The notes below the pieces were generated by a model, which was not told the DNA's origin, made no database searches, and was given only the letters and a program-made list of their open reading frames with translations. This document shows, one piece after another, positions 25,593 through 38,758 of a stretch of DNA of 64,000 bases. The position numbers and the translations under genes are program-made. Source of the DNA: Coccinella septempunctata (Eukaryota; Arthropoda; Insecta; Coleoptera; Coccinellidae); the NCBI RefSeq assembly GCF_907165205.1, contig NC_058192.1, positions 7,254,001 through 7,318,000 on the forward strand, in the 5' to 3' direction. Position 1 is the stretch's first letter; each line of letters opens with the position of its first letter.

Positions 25593-27426
25593 CCCAAGGA
25601 AAAAGTGAATTATTTAATACCGACAACATTAACTTTTGTCTCTGAAAAGAAACTAGAATAAAATTGAGGTTTATCTTCTCGCTTTGTTGATTAGATTATT
25701 TTGACACTTCCGTCCTTGGAGTATTCATGAATGAATGACATGAATGACGCATCGCTGGTACAAATGACCTACGCTCAGACTCAACAGAATTCATTCTTCT
25801 TTCCAAACAAATAATCGCGATGATAACAAAATGAATCAGAAGAATCATTTCACTATATAAGCTTACAATTTATGTTGGGCAGTAATTTCACCAAGAATAT
25901 GTTTCTACAATACAAAATACGAGCATTGCCATCTGTCAATTTTTTTATCAATGAGTTATAAATAAATGAATGAACAAAAGAAGATGAATGAAAAAATTGA
26001 ATGATATCGACAAGCAATGAATTCATTCAAAATAGTAAAATTATTCAGAATGGAATTTCTTTACAATACTGGAAAATGAATCAACAAAAATATACCTTCC
26101 TACATATATAGTGCCGTTGGATTTTTTCTGTATACATCCGGATAGTTTTATCTGATAATAAAAAACTATAATTTTCTGGCGGACTATATCTTGAGAATAA
26201 TCCAAAATATGAAATATTAATTATCTTAATTATCGATACTGACCGATCAATTTTATTCATTATCAAAAATAGCCGACAGTTTTTTATAATTGAATTTTTT
26301 TTTATTTAGATAATATTCCATGCTGTACTATAGTCATTATGTAATTTATTTGTCTATAAATTGGGTTACAGTAATGTAATCGTAAAAGATTTTACTTTCT
26401 GTTGTAGAATTATTTTTAGCCTCCTATCTTTCATAAAAAACAAATATTACTACAAATTATTATTTTCCCGGTTGTGAGTAAGCTATATCATGCCTATTAA
26501 ACGTAAATGATACTCTCTGCACTTGCGTCGATGATGTGAAGTCAAAGAGATTTCCATCGGGAAATACCATTTCCTGCCCTATCCATATGTTCGAAAATAA
26601 AAGGTATTCTAGTGCTTGATTAGGGTGAGAAATCAAGTTTCATCGATGGCACTTTAATATTTGCATGGGTTCAACGGGACTGGGATACCATAAAATGCAA
26701 CAAATATTTTTCGAACCAAGTGAGAATTTTGAAATGAATTTGTTTTTGTAAAAATTACACAAGTTATAAAAATTGATCAGTTTGATCGCCAATCAGACTG
26801 TACATTTTTTTATTCGACTTTATCTATTCAGCCGGTCAGAATATGAGTGTACTTATCGTTTTACACTTTCTATTGATTTTTTCAGATTTGTGTGAGCCTA
26901 AGCACAACTGATAAGGAAATACCTGCAATTTTTGGATTACAGGTTTAAATGAAAGCAGTCGCTTGAGTTTCCAGCAACAATTGAATAAGTCATCCGATCT
27001 TTCCTAGATAAGAAAATTGTTATGCTCAGGTAATGCACATTGAATTACGAAGGATATAATATTCACCAGACTTTATCAAGAGAAGCGATAAAATTTCGCC
27101 TTAACATTGCACCTCATGCTATTGCAATTCTCAACAGTTCCACACCTCTTCATCCATTCCAGTTATCAATGTTAAGAACCCAGAAAGACAGTATGGGAAA
27201 GTAAAAGCGGCAAGGATTTTGCCTTACCTTACTGTTGGTTCTTAATCAGTCAATCGCAATGTTCTAGCCAAGTCAAGTTATTTCAGCTAACGGAATGCTC
27301 TCAATTCCGCATTGTAGTGTGAAGCGAGAGAACCTTCGATAGAAATTTCGATAATGGTTCTAGTTTCCTCGAAATTGAATCGATATGGTCCAAAGGAGTG
27401 AAAGAAAAGATAATTTGGGAAACAGG
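25593..27426. other. Divergent intergenic region between cnk and the first SLC17 gene
   Basis: AT-rich, with many ATGAATGAA-like simple runs around 25720-26060. No coding sequence or element recognised; it should contain the promoters of both genes. Confidence 0.6.
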
Positions 27427-27440
27427 ATGAATCAAAACGG
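27427..27440 (+). CDS. Candidate 14-nt first coding exon of the first SLC17 gene
   Basis: The sequence ATGAATCAAAACGG is followed by the donor GTATGT. Splicing to the acceptor at 28018-28019 leaves phase 2 and completes a Gly codon, giving MNQNG then [11 protein letters not shown]. It is the only upstream ATG-donor pair of the right phase that I noticed, so this is a suggestion; a more distant first exon is possible. Confidence 0.3.
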
Positions 27441-28019
27441 GTATGTCGATAAATGCTTTTCTGTAGTGGCGAACAAAGAACATTGCAATTTATTATTTGT
27501 TGTAATAACTATAATACTTCCTTGTTTACAAAATATTATTACTTTCTCTACTTTTATCTGGCATACCTACTCTGGCCATGCGATAATATCTTACAATACA
27601 CTTTTTTTAAACATTTCTTGGTCGGAACCAATGGAAAATAAATATGTCACCTTTTTGAGAAGCCGATGGGCTTTCATTGGCTCTATGACCACTTGAATAA
27701 CCGAAGGAAATAAGAAATTTCAGTATTTATTCAAAGCGCATCCACCATAATATAAACCGCGTATCAAATACAAAATATTTGCGAGGAGAAAAACATACTT
27801 TGGGAGAACTGTTGATATTATATACTATATAATAATAAATTGTCAATTGAACCAAAAAAGGCAACGATTCGTATTTTGGATAACAGAATTGGAGGTCAAT
27901 TCGGACAAGGAATGTCCCCCAAAAAATACGCAGAATATTGCGTTTAATGAATCGAATTTTTCTGAATACGTAGTAGAAAATATGTTTCGAAATTTCACCT
28001 TATCCATAAATATTTTCAG

Positions 28020-29950
28020 TAATGAAGATGAAACCTCAAGTTGGAAATTCTGGCGTAAACGGAGATATGTTGTCGCTACCATGGCATTTTTTGGATTTTT
28101 CATGATTTATGCTCTTCGTGTGAACTTGAGCATCGCTATAGTTGCTATGACAGAAAATAAAACTTTAGTACTTGAAAATGGAACAATTTCTTATGTAAGT
28201 TTTGAATAACGTATCAAATAAGCTTCTGGATCATTATGTACATTGAAATATAAAATAGTAACTCCATGATGTTCTTTCTAGACTAGGGAATTCGATTGGG
28301 ATTCAACAGTCCAAGGATATGTATTGAGTTCTTTCTTTTATGGATATATAACAACGCAACTTATAGGAGGGTGGTTTGCAATGAGGATTGGAGGTAAAAG
28401 ACTTTACGGGGTGGGAGTTGCAGCGACTGCAGTGTTAACACTAGCGACTCCTTTAGCAGCAAACATGGGTGTAACATCTTTGATTCTCTTGAGAGTTTTG
28501 GAGGGAGTATTTGAGGTAAATGACAACTACAATGAAGAGTTACATGCTTTTAGGTCTTTCATTTATCCACTTGTCATTGTTTCAGGGTGTTACGTATCCA
28601 TGCATTCATGCAGTTTGGTCTCAGTGGGCTCCACCTCTAGAGAGAAGCAGATTAGCAACTATAGCCTTCACTGGAAGCTATGCTGGAACTGTTGTGTCGA
28701 TGCCAGCTTGTGCCCTTTTAGCCAAATGGTTTGGTTGGCCCAGCATCTTTTACGTATTCGGTAATTATATTCTGACCATGATTCATTTGCAATTTGTGAT
28801 GTATATTTTTCAGGTATCGTCGGTATATTTTGGTATTCGCTTTGGGTAGTCTTAATCTCAGAAAGACCTTCTGAGGATCCACTAATAACTGATGCAGAAC
28901 TTAGATACATAACAGAATCTCTCGGAGAGAATGCCGAGAAAAGAATCAAATATCCATGGAAAAGTATATTCACATCCATGCCAGTTTGGTCCATAGTGAT
29001 CGCCCACTTCAGCGAGAATTGGGGCTTTTATACGCTATTGACGCAGCTGCCAAAATATCTTAAAGGTTTACAGGTTTCTTTTGTAAAATAGGTTGTTTTT
29101 ACAATGATGTTTGTCGTAGATATATTGGATTTTGACCTGGCAAAGACTGGAGCCATGGCAGCTCTCCCTTATTTAGCCATGTCTATTACGCTTCCACTCT
29201 CTGGACAACTTGCCGATTGGTTGCTAGTGAAGGGAGTGTTTAACGTGACTCAAGTGCGTAAAATGTTCAACTGTGGTGCTTTCATTTCTCAGACAGTTTT
29301 TATGATGGGAACAGCATATGCCACATCTGCTACTGTTTCTATGATCTGCTTGATTATGGCTGTTGGACTGGGAGCATTTGCCTGGGCTGGATTCAGGTAC
29401 ATTATTTTTTGCTTTCAACACGAAAATCCCTTAAAATAAAATTATAGACTTTGTGTGTACTTGCTGCCGTAAAAATATTATTTATTTAATAATCTGTTTT
29501 CAGTGTGAATCATCTCGATATTGCACCGACCCACGCTAGTGTGTTGATGGGAATAGGAAATAGTTTTGCGACACTACCTGGTATAGTTAGCCCCATTCTA
29601 TCAGGATATATTGTGACTACTCCTGTAAGTTAACAGTTTTCATGAAACAGAAAAAATTTAGTATGACCGGAGAAGGAAAAACCGAAAGAGTTTTTTTTAA
29701 AACAAGCCAATTTTTGCGATTAATTTTCTTTTATTGAATACATTTTCAGACAAAAGGCGAATGGCAAGTGGTATTTTACGTGACAGCGGCAGTGTACTTA
29801 TTCGGATGCTTGTTCTATTGGACATTCGCTTCTGGAGAAGTTCAAAGTTGGGCTAAGGAATCAGAAACTTTACAACCAAGTAACCGGCTGGAAAAAATAG
29901 AACAACAGAGAGGAATAGATAATCAGACATTTCAAAACGATGATATGTGA
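28020..29950 (+). CDS. SLC17-family (sialin / phosphate-anion cotransporter-like) MFS transporter, copy A
   Basis: Major facilitator of organic or inorganic anions. Exons: 28020-28194, 28282-28515, 28586-28760, 28814-29065, 29120-29396, 29504-29624, 29750-29950 (stop); phases agree throughout. The exon set starts in phase 2, so a short upstream exon carries the ATG. Family blocks: [20 protein letters not shown] with [12 protein letters not shown] (TM1); [17 protein letters not shown] then [15 protein letters not shown] (TM2 and the MFS loop motif); [30 protein letters not shown], strongly typical of SLC17; [64 protein letters not shown]. The hydrophilic loop after TM1 has N-glycosylation sites (ENKT, ENGT). 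The hydrophilic C-terminus is short. The substrate cannot be read from sequence. Confidence 0.92.
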
Positions 29951-32601
29951 ATATGTGATGAACCTTTATATGTGTTGTAACATAAATATTAATATTATTA
30001 GGCATATATGCTATTAAATAAATATTTCTTTCACTTTTTTTGCGTTCAACGCAATATTTCCTCCAACTCCAATTAATATTTCCTAACTGTCGAAATATGA
30101 CGAATTTTTTATCAATTCATGTTCATATCGCAAACTCCAAATCATATATTACCTAACAATAAAGTCTAATTGGGGCTATTATCTTCCAAATCCACGAAGG
30201 ATGACTGAAATCATTTTGTAAATTATCCAGACAATCGTTGTTGAATTATACTTTATTAATAAAAATCCTTTATTGCCCGTTACTATTGTTATTTTCCCAG
30301 CTGATTAATCTTAGTGTTAGCAATTGGAGAAAAATGTCATAAAAGCATTATTTCCGCTTTTACTCCACGCTTTATGCTTTCAGTAATGTGTGCGTTATAT
30401 GTTTTATCATTTTTCAGTATTGTAACAATGTCAGATATAGTTCAAGTAATCAATGAATTGTAACCATGAAAACCTGAGTAAATCATTCAAGATAATGTAA
30501 TAACCAGAAATTATTGAAATTACAAGAATTCAAAAATTTGCTGATATTCGTTTCGAATGTTCTACTAATGACAGAATAGGCTCAAAAGAACCTTCCATCA
30601 CCTATTATTACTAATGAAGACAATGGAATTCTAGATGAAGATATAAATTTACGCTTGATTTCATATTCACCGAGTAATTCGCTAAATTAATTATTATTAT
30701 TATATAACCTCTAGTGCATGAACACCTAGCAATTGGAATCAATAATGTTTTATTTTTATGGGAATCCATGATTCGAATCTATACAATTACCTTAAATAAT
30801 ACCTTCCATTACAAAAGTATCCTTCTAAATAATAATTCACGTACATTTACCAGAACTTTTGATATTTTCAAATAAGATAAATAATGCTCCACTGTAGTAG
30901 AATGACAGAATGCAAAATCTCAAAGGACTCCCTCTACATGATTAGCAAATTTTCGTTTTCTCATAAGAAAAGTCCACTGATAACTGATAGGTAGGTCTGC
31001 TGCAAGAAATCTGGGATTTAATGTTCTTAACTTATGGAAAAATCCAAACATCCTAGCAACAGAATTTTCAAATGATATCTAAGGGTTTTGTAAACTCTTA
31101 AAAAAATGTATGGTCATGTTTAATCTTAACCTGACCTGAATAACGATTAAAATCTTTTTCACTTTATGTTCTCTGAGGTGCAGACACCATATGATATTGT
31201 CCTCGATTTAATTGCTAATCTATTTATGATTGTGGTATCCAGAGCCCCCAAATTTTTCACACCTTCGTGCTAATCACAATCATTTTTATTTACTCCAAAT
31301 GCTAATATAAATAATAACAGCATTAACTCGTTATCGCATCTAAGAATTTATTCATTCATCACCTTTTTCGAATTCAGACACGTTAACAGATAACATTCAT
31401 GTATAGTAGTTGAAAGTGAGAATTCAGTATTTGAGTTTTGAACCGGAATTTTTCCAGTATTTGCTATATTTTGTCCCTGGTTTTCCATGTTTGCAGGGAA
31501 AACAGAGACATTAAAAAATTCAGCTTTATCTTATTCCAATATTATTCTGCGCTACTGCATAGTGTGAAGTTGGGTGGAGGTACGTAAGGTTATTGTTATG
31601 TTTTATATTAACTGTGCAAAACTGCTAAAGATAAATAGTTCAGGTAAAACCTATTTCGAAGTTTTGAAGGGGTTCCTGCAGAAAGAGTGAAAACTTTAGT
31701 GGAAATTTTTCATTAAGAAATTTAAAACTTCTTAAATTACCATGAGAAATTTGTTGTATGAATTTAATGCATTTCCCAAATAGGTCACAAGGAATTAATG
31801 TTAGAATTTAATAGGAATAGTATTGAAAATAATTCAAATTCTTATATCATGTTGGGGAATTGTTGTGGGGGAAAACCCTTCGAAAAAATTGCAAATTTCA
31901 CGATTTGTAAATATGTTTTAATATCCGCTCTTTGCTCCGCGCAGAAATTTGCAACTCTTGTAGGGCCTCAGGCAACAAATTGACCAACTCGCGTAAAAAA
32001 ACGCTGCACTAATTTTGCAAGCAGTTACATAAATATATAATATACCTATTATTTGTGGTTTTCATTCTGGTTGACTCGAAACATTTTTCATGAGTATATT
32101 TCTCCCAGGTTTCATTGTCGTCGGTCAGCAGATTTTCTAAGCGGAGCTCTGCTCTGGGTTCCTTGAATGTTAGATTCAAATCCAATTGAAATGGATGCTC
32201 ACGTATCTTCAGAACCGAGCAAGAAAATGTAAAGAAAAGTATAACTTATTGTGATAATCGCATACCTCAACGAGCTCCTAGTGAATAGAGATAGATGATA
32301 CAGTGGAAATATGGTAGTTGAAAAGGGAATACCAGAGACTTGGTGAGTTTTATCCCAGATGAATATTTTATTTGATATTTTATTCTAGTCCCTACTGTCC
32401 TACTGTGAGCTCATACCGTCCTATTTACAGATTTTCAAAATAAATTGTCGAATTCTCTCACGTATAGCTTAGCATGAAGAATTATTTGAAAATACCTTCA
32501 CCAAAAATATTGGTTTTGATTTTTTATATATATTCCATTCAGTTTTCCACTTCACCGTTGAGTTGTATTTTTTTTTCTTTGAAAATTTTTCGGAACGTGT
32601 T
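29951..32601. other. Intergenic, AT-rich
   Basis: Begins with the 3' UTR of SLC17 copy A. I see no gene, RNA or clear element in the remaining 2.5 kb. An open frame at 31798-31983 has no recognisable family. Confidence 0.5.
30017..30022 (+). terminator. Candidate poly(A) signal for SLC17 copy A
   Basis: AATAAA 67 bases after the stop codon. Confidence 0.65.
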
Positions 32602-32609
32602 ATTTCAAG

Positions 32610-34321
32610 CAATGACGGCTCGTCCGGGTATGCAGGGTCGGCCGGGCCGACCCAAAAATAATCGAGAAATGGAAAATAATTATAATTATTTTATTCTTCA
32701 AAACTTATTCCAAATGATTAATTTCGATATTAAATTCTCGATTAATTCCCTAGTAATACGTACGACAACTTATTTCGATCAACGTGACGCCCCTGTCGCC
32801 CTGAGTTAGTTTATTTCGAAGTTCTCTTTCCTTACGATAAACACGCTACACGCTAGGTCGGCCAGCCGGCAGTAGCCTAGTGAAACGCTTCAAGTTATTG
32901 TACTATACAGCCCCTACGTCGCACGCAGTTATCACCAAGTTGAACATCGTATTACGTCGCTGCTAGATACATACACGGTCGGCCAGCACGAGTTGGGCCT
33001 ACCTTGCTATGGTTTGGTCGTTTAGTTGTCATATTTCTAGATTTCCTCATTGTCTATTCTAAGATATTATATTATCAAATGAATAGTAAATCATTAAATA
33101 TTATGTCTATTTTAGAAAAGAGCGTATTCGCACCTTTTAAGAGTAGTTTTAGTCAATGAAAATATAGTATATCCCTAATTATAGTTAGATTTTTTTATTA
33201 TTAAATGAATAGTTAATTTTTGAAAAAGGGTATTCCGACCGTATAAGAGTAGTTTAGTGATTTTTTGACCATAAAAATTCGTAATTCCTAGTGAATTTAT
33301 AAGGGCACGGTGATTTCCAAGCTTCTTGAATACGCGTAGGCCGGTCGGCCGAGCCTCGGAGTGGGGATATAAGAATCGCATCCGCATCGCTGTTCGCTGT
33401 TCCCATATTATGAATTGAATTAGGTCAGTGTCGTAGAATAAGAGAAAGGGGTGCACGTGTTTATCAGTTTTCTTCGATTCATTTCGTAAATTTTGACAAT
33501 CTGAGTGGTTCTAAATTTCTCTAATTGTTGAATAATTGGAGTAGTAGCAAATCGAAACAAACTTTGCATCCTGTCACAAGATCATGTGACAGTAGAAGGA
33601 AGAATGGTGAAATAAAGAAAGGAAAAATTAGTACATTTTCACTTGAAATCAAAATTGTAGATGTGTTTCAGTGAACTTAAAATTTTGATTCGTATTGACG
33701 TTTTGTGTTGTAATAAATTTGTTATCGGTATTTACAGAGAGACACCGAAGAAGAATAAAACTATTATTCAAAAGCTGGGCAAAAACAAAGAAGTATAGTA
33801 CATTCTTTCTCCAAAAACAAGCCTTTATATCGCATTGAAAACGAAACTTATATACACTGTTGTATAAAAATAAATCAGACTATATCAACAGGATGGGGCA
33901 TAAGTCTGGAATAAAATTAATATTTCTTCAATATTAATCAACCACTCAAAATGAAGACACTGAAACCCACCAATTGCTTTTCAATTACCTTCTTTTTCTA
34001 TCAATGAGTAGTTTCTCAACCAATAACTTAACATCAAGATGCTGAAAAACATGTCATTTCTGATTGCATTTATTTTTGGGAAATAAAATTGAATATTTTT
34101 TTCCATCCCTTAGCCGCAACCCTATCCAACTTATCTTCAGAAACTTAATCGACAAAAAATATATCAATATTTAATTTTAGAAAAACAGAGATTATGGTGG
34201 GATTCCGCGTTTTCATTTTCAGTTATTGGTTGAAAAAATAGATATTAATTTTATTTCAGGATATTCCCCTGTATATCCTGGGTCTGGCCGACCCACACCT
34301 TATGGGCACGAGCCGTCACTG
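32610..34321. mobile_element. Non-autonomous hAT-like DNA transposon, 1.7 kb
   Basis: The left end reads CAATGACGGCTCGT and the right end is the inverse of CAGTGACGGCTCGT. Just inside both ends lie GGGTCGGCC blocks. The element is flanked by a perfect 8-bp direct repeat ATTTCAAG at 32602-32609 and 34322-34329, the target-duplication size of hAT elements. The interior has no transposase frame. It is locally GC-rich near 32760-33000 (GTCGGCCAGC motifs) and has a diverged internal duplication around 33075-33150 and 33190-33265 (AAATGAATAGT, AAGAGTAGTTT). Confidence 0.9.
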
Positions 34322-34329
34322 ATTTCAAG

Positions 34330-36442
34330 TCTTATTTCCAGAGTTGAATATTTTGAAAATAAATTTTTTCAATTATTTCATTCTGTTGTGTTCCAAAAAA
34401 ATGTATGTAACCCGTAATTTTTTTCTGCTTGAGAAGAACCTCTGTTCCTTATTGAATATGTCCTGTTGCCTGCTGTACATTACCTATCATCGAAGTATTT
34501 GAAACTACAGAGAGTTCATTGATGGTGATCGAGGTAATTATGTATAATTTTTCGAAAAAGTCGATAAGGCTAAACATTTTAGCAGATATCATTGTGCAAT
34601 TTAGGGCATGGTCGGAAGAATTGTACTAAGTGAGTTTCCTTTGTTGTTGAAAAATTTCATTATCACTAGCGAAATGTTTCGAGTAAGTACGATTGTTGCA
34701 TGAACGATTTTTTTACGGCGTGATAAAAATTCCTTTTCGAATTGTGCAGCAATAATGCTAATATCCCCACAACAAAAAATTCTATCGCCATAATCCATTA
34801 TTGTTCGGTTGGGTGCATTGAAAATACTCTTTTTTGTGAATACCGTAACAATTTCAATCCAAGTGATTCAATCCAACGACTCTTACTGAAAAATAGTTCT
34901 GACATGATAGAGATGGAATAAATGAAATCATTTCTTCATTTTGCCAGGTACCCCAAGGATAATTCGCATAATATGTTTCCTGAGGAAGGCATAATTCCAA
35001 TATAGAATTTTTCATGTCTTTTTCACAGCTCCAATCGTCGAAACATTTTTATGAACCATCCAAATATTTGTTCAGTGGGCCATGAATTTTCATCTGTATC
35101 CGTTTTTTGAACTATGGTACAGCAGAATCGCAAATATTATGAATATTTATTATTTGAAATTTCAATTAACAGAGGCTTCGCAAAAATGATACCCCTACCC
35201 AGGTATTTTGATACCATTCAAGGTTCATCGCATTCATTTGGGATCATGAATTCAGTACACTTTTTTTAGAATCCACAAAATTAATTTACAAATTTTAGTT
35301 CAGATGTTATATCCTATAGTTTGCATTTTATTCGATATAGTGTAGCGAGCATATCGAAAATTGAAGATAACTCAGCTTTACCTTATATCTGTCCTAGTCA
35401 TTTTACAACTTTCTTTGTTTTTTAATTATAATTATTATAATCTTGAATTTTTTGTGTTGTGATCAAATTGAAGGCGATACCATGAAAAAATTTTAGAGGG
35501 ATCTCATTTTCTAACTACTCGAGACTTATTAGGAACATTTTTTTCATTTAGGGCCCTTGAACAGAATTGACATTTCCGTTTCCTCTAATATTCTGATTAA
35601 TTCGAATTACACAACCCAAAACATTTATGCTACCATAAAAAAACGAATCAAATGAGCGAATTAAGTATGTATGAAACTCAGAACAATTACATAGTCACTG
35701 CACTCTACTTCCCACTACTTGAGAGTCATGATAGATAAGTAGGTAGTTAGCATAAGCGATTTCACTATAATTTAAATCCATATCTTTTTTCAAAAAAAAG
35801 CGCTGAATAGAGGTTCAAATAACGATGAATGTCGTAGGTATATCGCGCTTTTCAAACCCTCAAATGATTTGATTTTTTCATAACATTATAATGTTACCTT
35901 ATTGTTTCAAAACAAATATGACCAACACCAATTTTTGACAAAGAAATACTTCTTGAATTTTTCAGCAACTATATTCATTCATACCCTGTATATGAGAGTC
36001 ATAACTTTTTGTTTCGGCGTTATGTATCTTTTTGATCAAGAGACCACTCTAGTAGGCTTCGCAGAATATGACAAAATACAAGGAGTGCCTACTGTAGGAT
36101 AAAAACAAATAATTTCTTCACTGAAATTGTACCAACAGAGGGAATTGCATTGCAGTCGATAATTCTAACAAACTAATTGTGTTATTGCGTAAAACTGCCG
36201 ATAAAATTAAAATTACTGAGGGGAGTTGTAGTTTCAGTTGATTACAGCATGAAATCTATCAGCAGTACTGAGTGCTACATCATTCAAAGTGTCTGGTAAC
36301 TCATAGGTATTCTTACTATATATTGATGAAGATTAATTAAAAAATTCACCATCTCTTGCCTTGTATTGCTTTCGATACACTATAAATCAAGAATAATCAG
36401 AAGAACTTCATCTAAATAATTTTTATAAACTTTTTTTTTTAG
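34330..36442. other. Upstream region and possible first intron of SLC17 copy B
   Basis: No coding sequence recognised. The first coding exon of copy B should lie here or further upstream; I could not place it. Confidence 0.5.
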
Positions 36443-38758
36443 TACTCCTGATGAGAGTCCAGGATGGAAGTTCTGGAAGAGAAGAAGATACGTTGTAGCA
36501 TTCATGGCGTTTTTAGGTTTCTTCAACGTTTATGCTCTGAGGGCCAACCTGAGTATAGCTATAGTTGTAATGACTGAAAACAAACCAGTTCTAATAGGCA
36601 ACGATACAGTTTATGTACGTTTACAACCATAATGAATAGTTCTTCTTCTTTTCAACCCTGAAACCTTTCAGGTGAGAGAATTCGACTGGGATTCAAAACT
36701 ACAAGGTTATGTGCTAAGTTCATTTTTCTACGGATACATCACCACCCAATTGCTGGGTGGCTGGTTGGCCATGAAAATTGGGGGTCAGAGGCTGTTTGGA
36801 ATTGGTGTAGGAGCTACAGCTTTCATGACCTTGATCTCACCACTAGTTGCGAATATTTCTGTATATTTATTCATAGCGCTCAGGGTTCTGGAAGGGATTT
36901 TTGAGGTAAAGATCTATGGGTATACTAATTAAACTCTCAATTTTGTCATCTTGTTTTATGTTCTGTTGGTTTAGGGTGTAACTTATCCATGTATCCACGC
37001 TGTCTGGTCCCAATGGGCGCCACCTCTAGAGAGGAGTAGATTAGCTACTTTTGCCTTCACCGGTTCCTACTTTGGAACTGTAGTATCAATGCCAGTGTGT
37101 GCTCTACTTTCTGAATGGCTTGGATGGCCAAGTATATTTTACGTTTTTGGTAAGCTGTATTGAATCATAACTTGTGTCCTTGTTGATCGAAAACTGATCA
37201 ATCTTGAGCTTGAAACATATTTTTTTGGCAGGGGTTGTTGGGGTCATTTGGTTTGTCATGTGGAACGTCTTGCTTTACGAGAGACCGACTAGCGATCCTA
37301 AAATATCTAAAGAAGAGTTGAAATACATAACGGAATCTTTGGGGACTACTGAGAGGAAGACGGTGAGACACCCATGGAAAAGTATTTTGACTTCAGTACC
37401 TGTATGGGCTATAATAGCCGCTAATTTCAGTGAGAACTGGGGTTTTTATACTTTTTTGACCCAACTACCGAAGTATATGAAAGGTGAGTGAGTGTTCATC
37501 ATACATTCAAAGCATATCACTGATCCTTTTTTCTTTCCATCAATTTCCATATGTCTACCACAATGTGATTTCCATCTTACATGCAATCACAATAATGACA
37601 AATTCCTTGGAAATATAATTGAATCGTTTATTTGAATTTTATGTGAGGTTATAAGGAATTGCTCAATAAATCAATGGGTGATTGACGATTTAATGAAATC
37701 TTTTCGCGACAGAAAGATCCTGTTCAGTAACATCCGCTAAGATGACATCCAAAGATAAATTAGTGCATTGATTTCAGAATCGATTGAGAATGGGTTAATT
37801 TTATGAAGGACGCTTTTTAACCACTATGGACAATCAGAAGTCCTGGATTTACTGTGTTTCTCATTATATTCTAAACATTTTTTCCAGATATTTTGGAGTT
37901 TGACATTGCACACACTGGGTTCATGGCAGCATTGCCTTATTTGGTTATGTCAATTATGCTCCTTTTGTCTGGCCACATCGCTGATTGGTTTTTAGTGAAA
38001 AAAATTCTGACAGTAACTCAAGTTAGGAAACTTTTCAATTGTGGAGCGTTTATTTCGCAATCGATTTTCCTCATTGGAGCTTCCTTCGCCACCACAGCGA
38101 CCATGGGAATGATATGTTTGATATTTGCAGCTGGCCTAGGATCTTTTTCGTTGGCTGGATTCAGGTAAACAGGGTTGGTTTACACAGCGTTTGAAATTTT
38201 GACATAACTTCTCTTCTGGAAATAAAACAAAGTCTTTACATTATCCTATAAATATCTTTATATCTTCTGATTTCAACTATGTTTTTAACAGTGTGAATTA
38301 TTTGGATATTGCCCCACAACATGCCAGTGTTCTTATGGGAATCGGTAATACCATTGGCTCAATTCCAGGAATAGTGAGTCCCATATTATCAGGATATGTG
38401 GTCACAACCCCTGTGAGTATTCAGTGTTTGCAGTTTCAAAGCTATGAAATTTCTGAGTGATCAGATTTTGATAAAATAAGATTAAATTGATAGAAATCTA
38501 TGGAGTATTTGTTGAAAAAAATTGATTTGTATGTATTAATAGGTTGATAACCATTCTGAAAACTTTTTTCAGACGAGAGGGGAATGGCAAGTGGTCTTTT
38601 TCACAAGTGCGGGAATATATTTAACAGGATGTATAATCTACGGACTTTTTGCAACAGGAGAGTTGCAACCATGGGCTGAGCAGGCTGGAACAAACCTTGA
38701 AACCAAAACGGAAAAGAGTAAAAATGGAATCGACAACAAGGCCTTTCAGTCCAATTGA
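36443..38758 (+). CDS. SLC17-family MFS transporter, copy B (tandem paralogue of copy A)
   Basis: Exons: 36443-36614, 36672-36905, 36975-37149, 37232-37483, 37888-38164, 38292-38412, 38573-38758 (stop). Intron positions and phases match copy A, and five of the seven exons are the same length; only the first and last differ by a few codons. Matching blocks: [137 protein letters not shown]. The N-glycosylation site NDT is in the loop after TM1. As in copy A the first coding exon (phase 2) is missing. The pair arose by tandem duplication, and the frame is intact in both. Confidence 0.92.
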
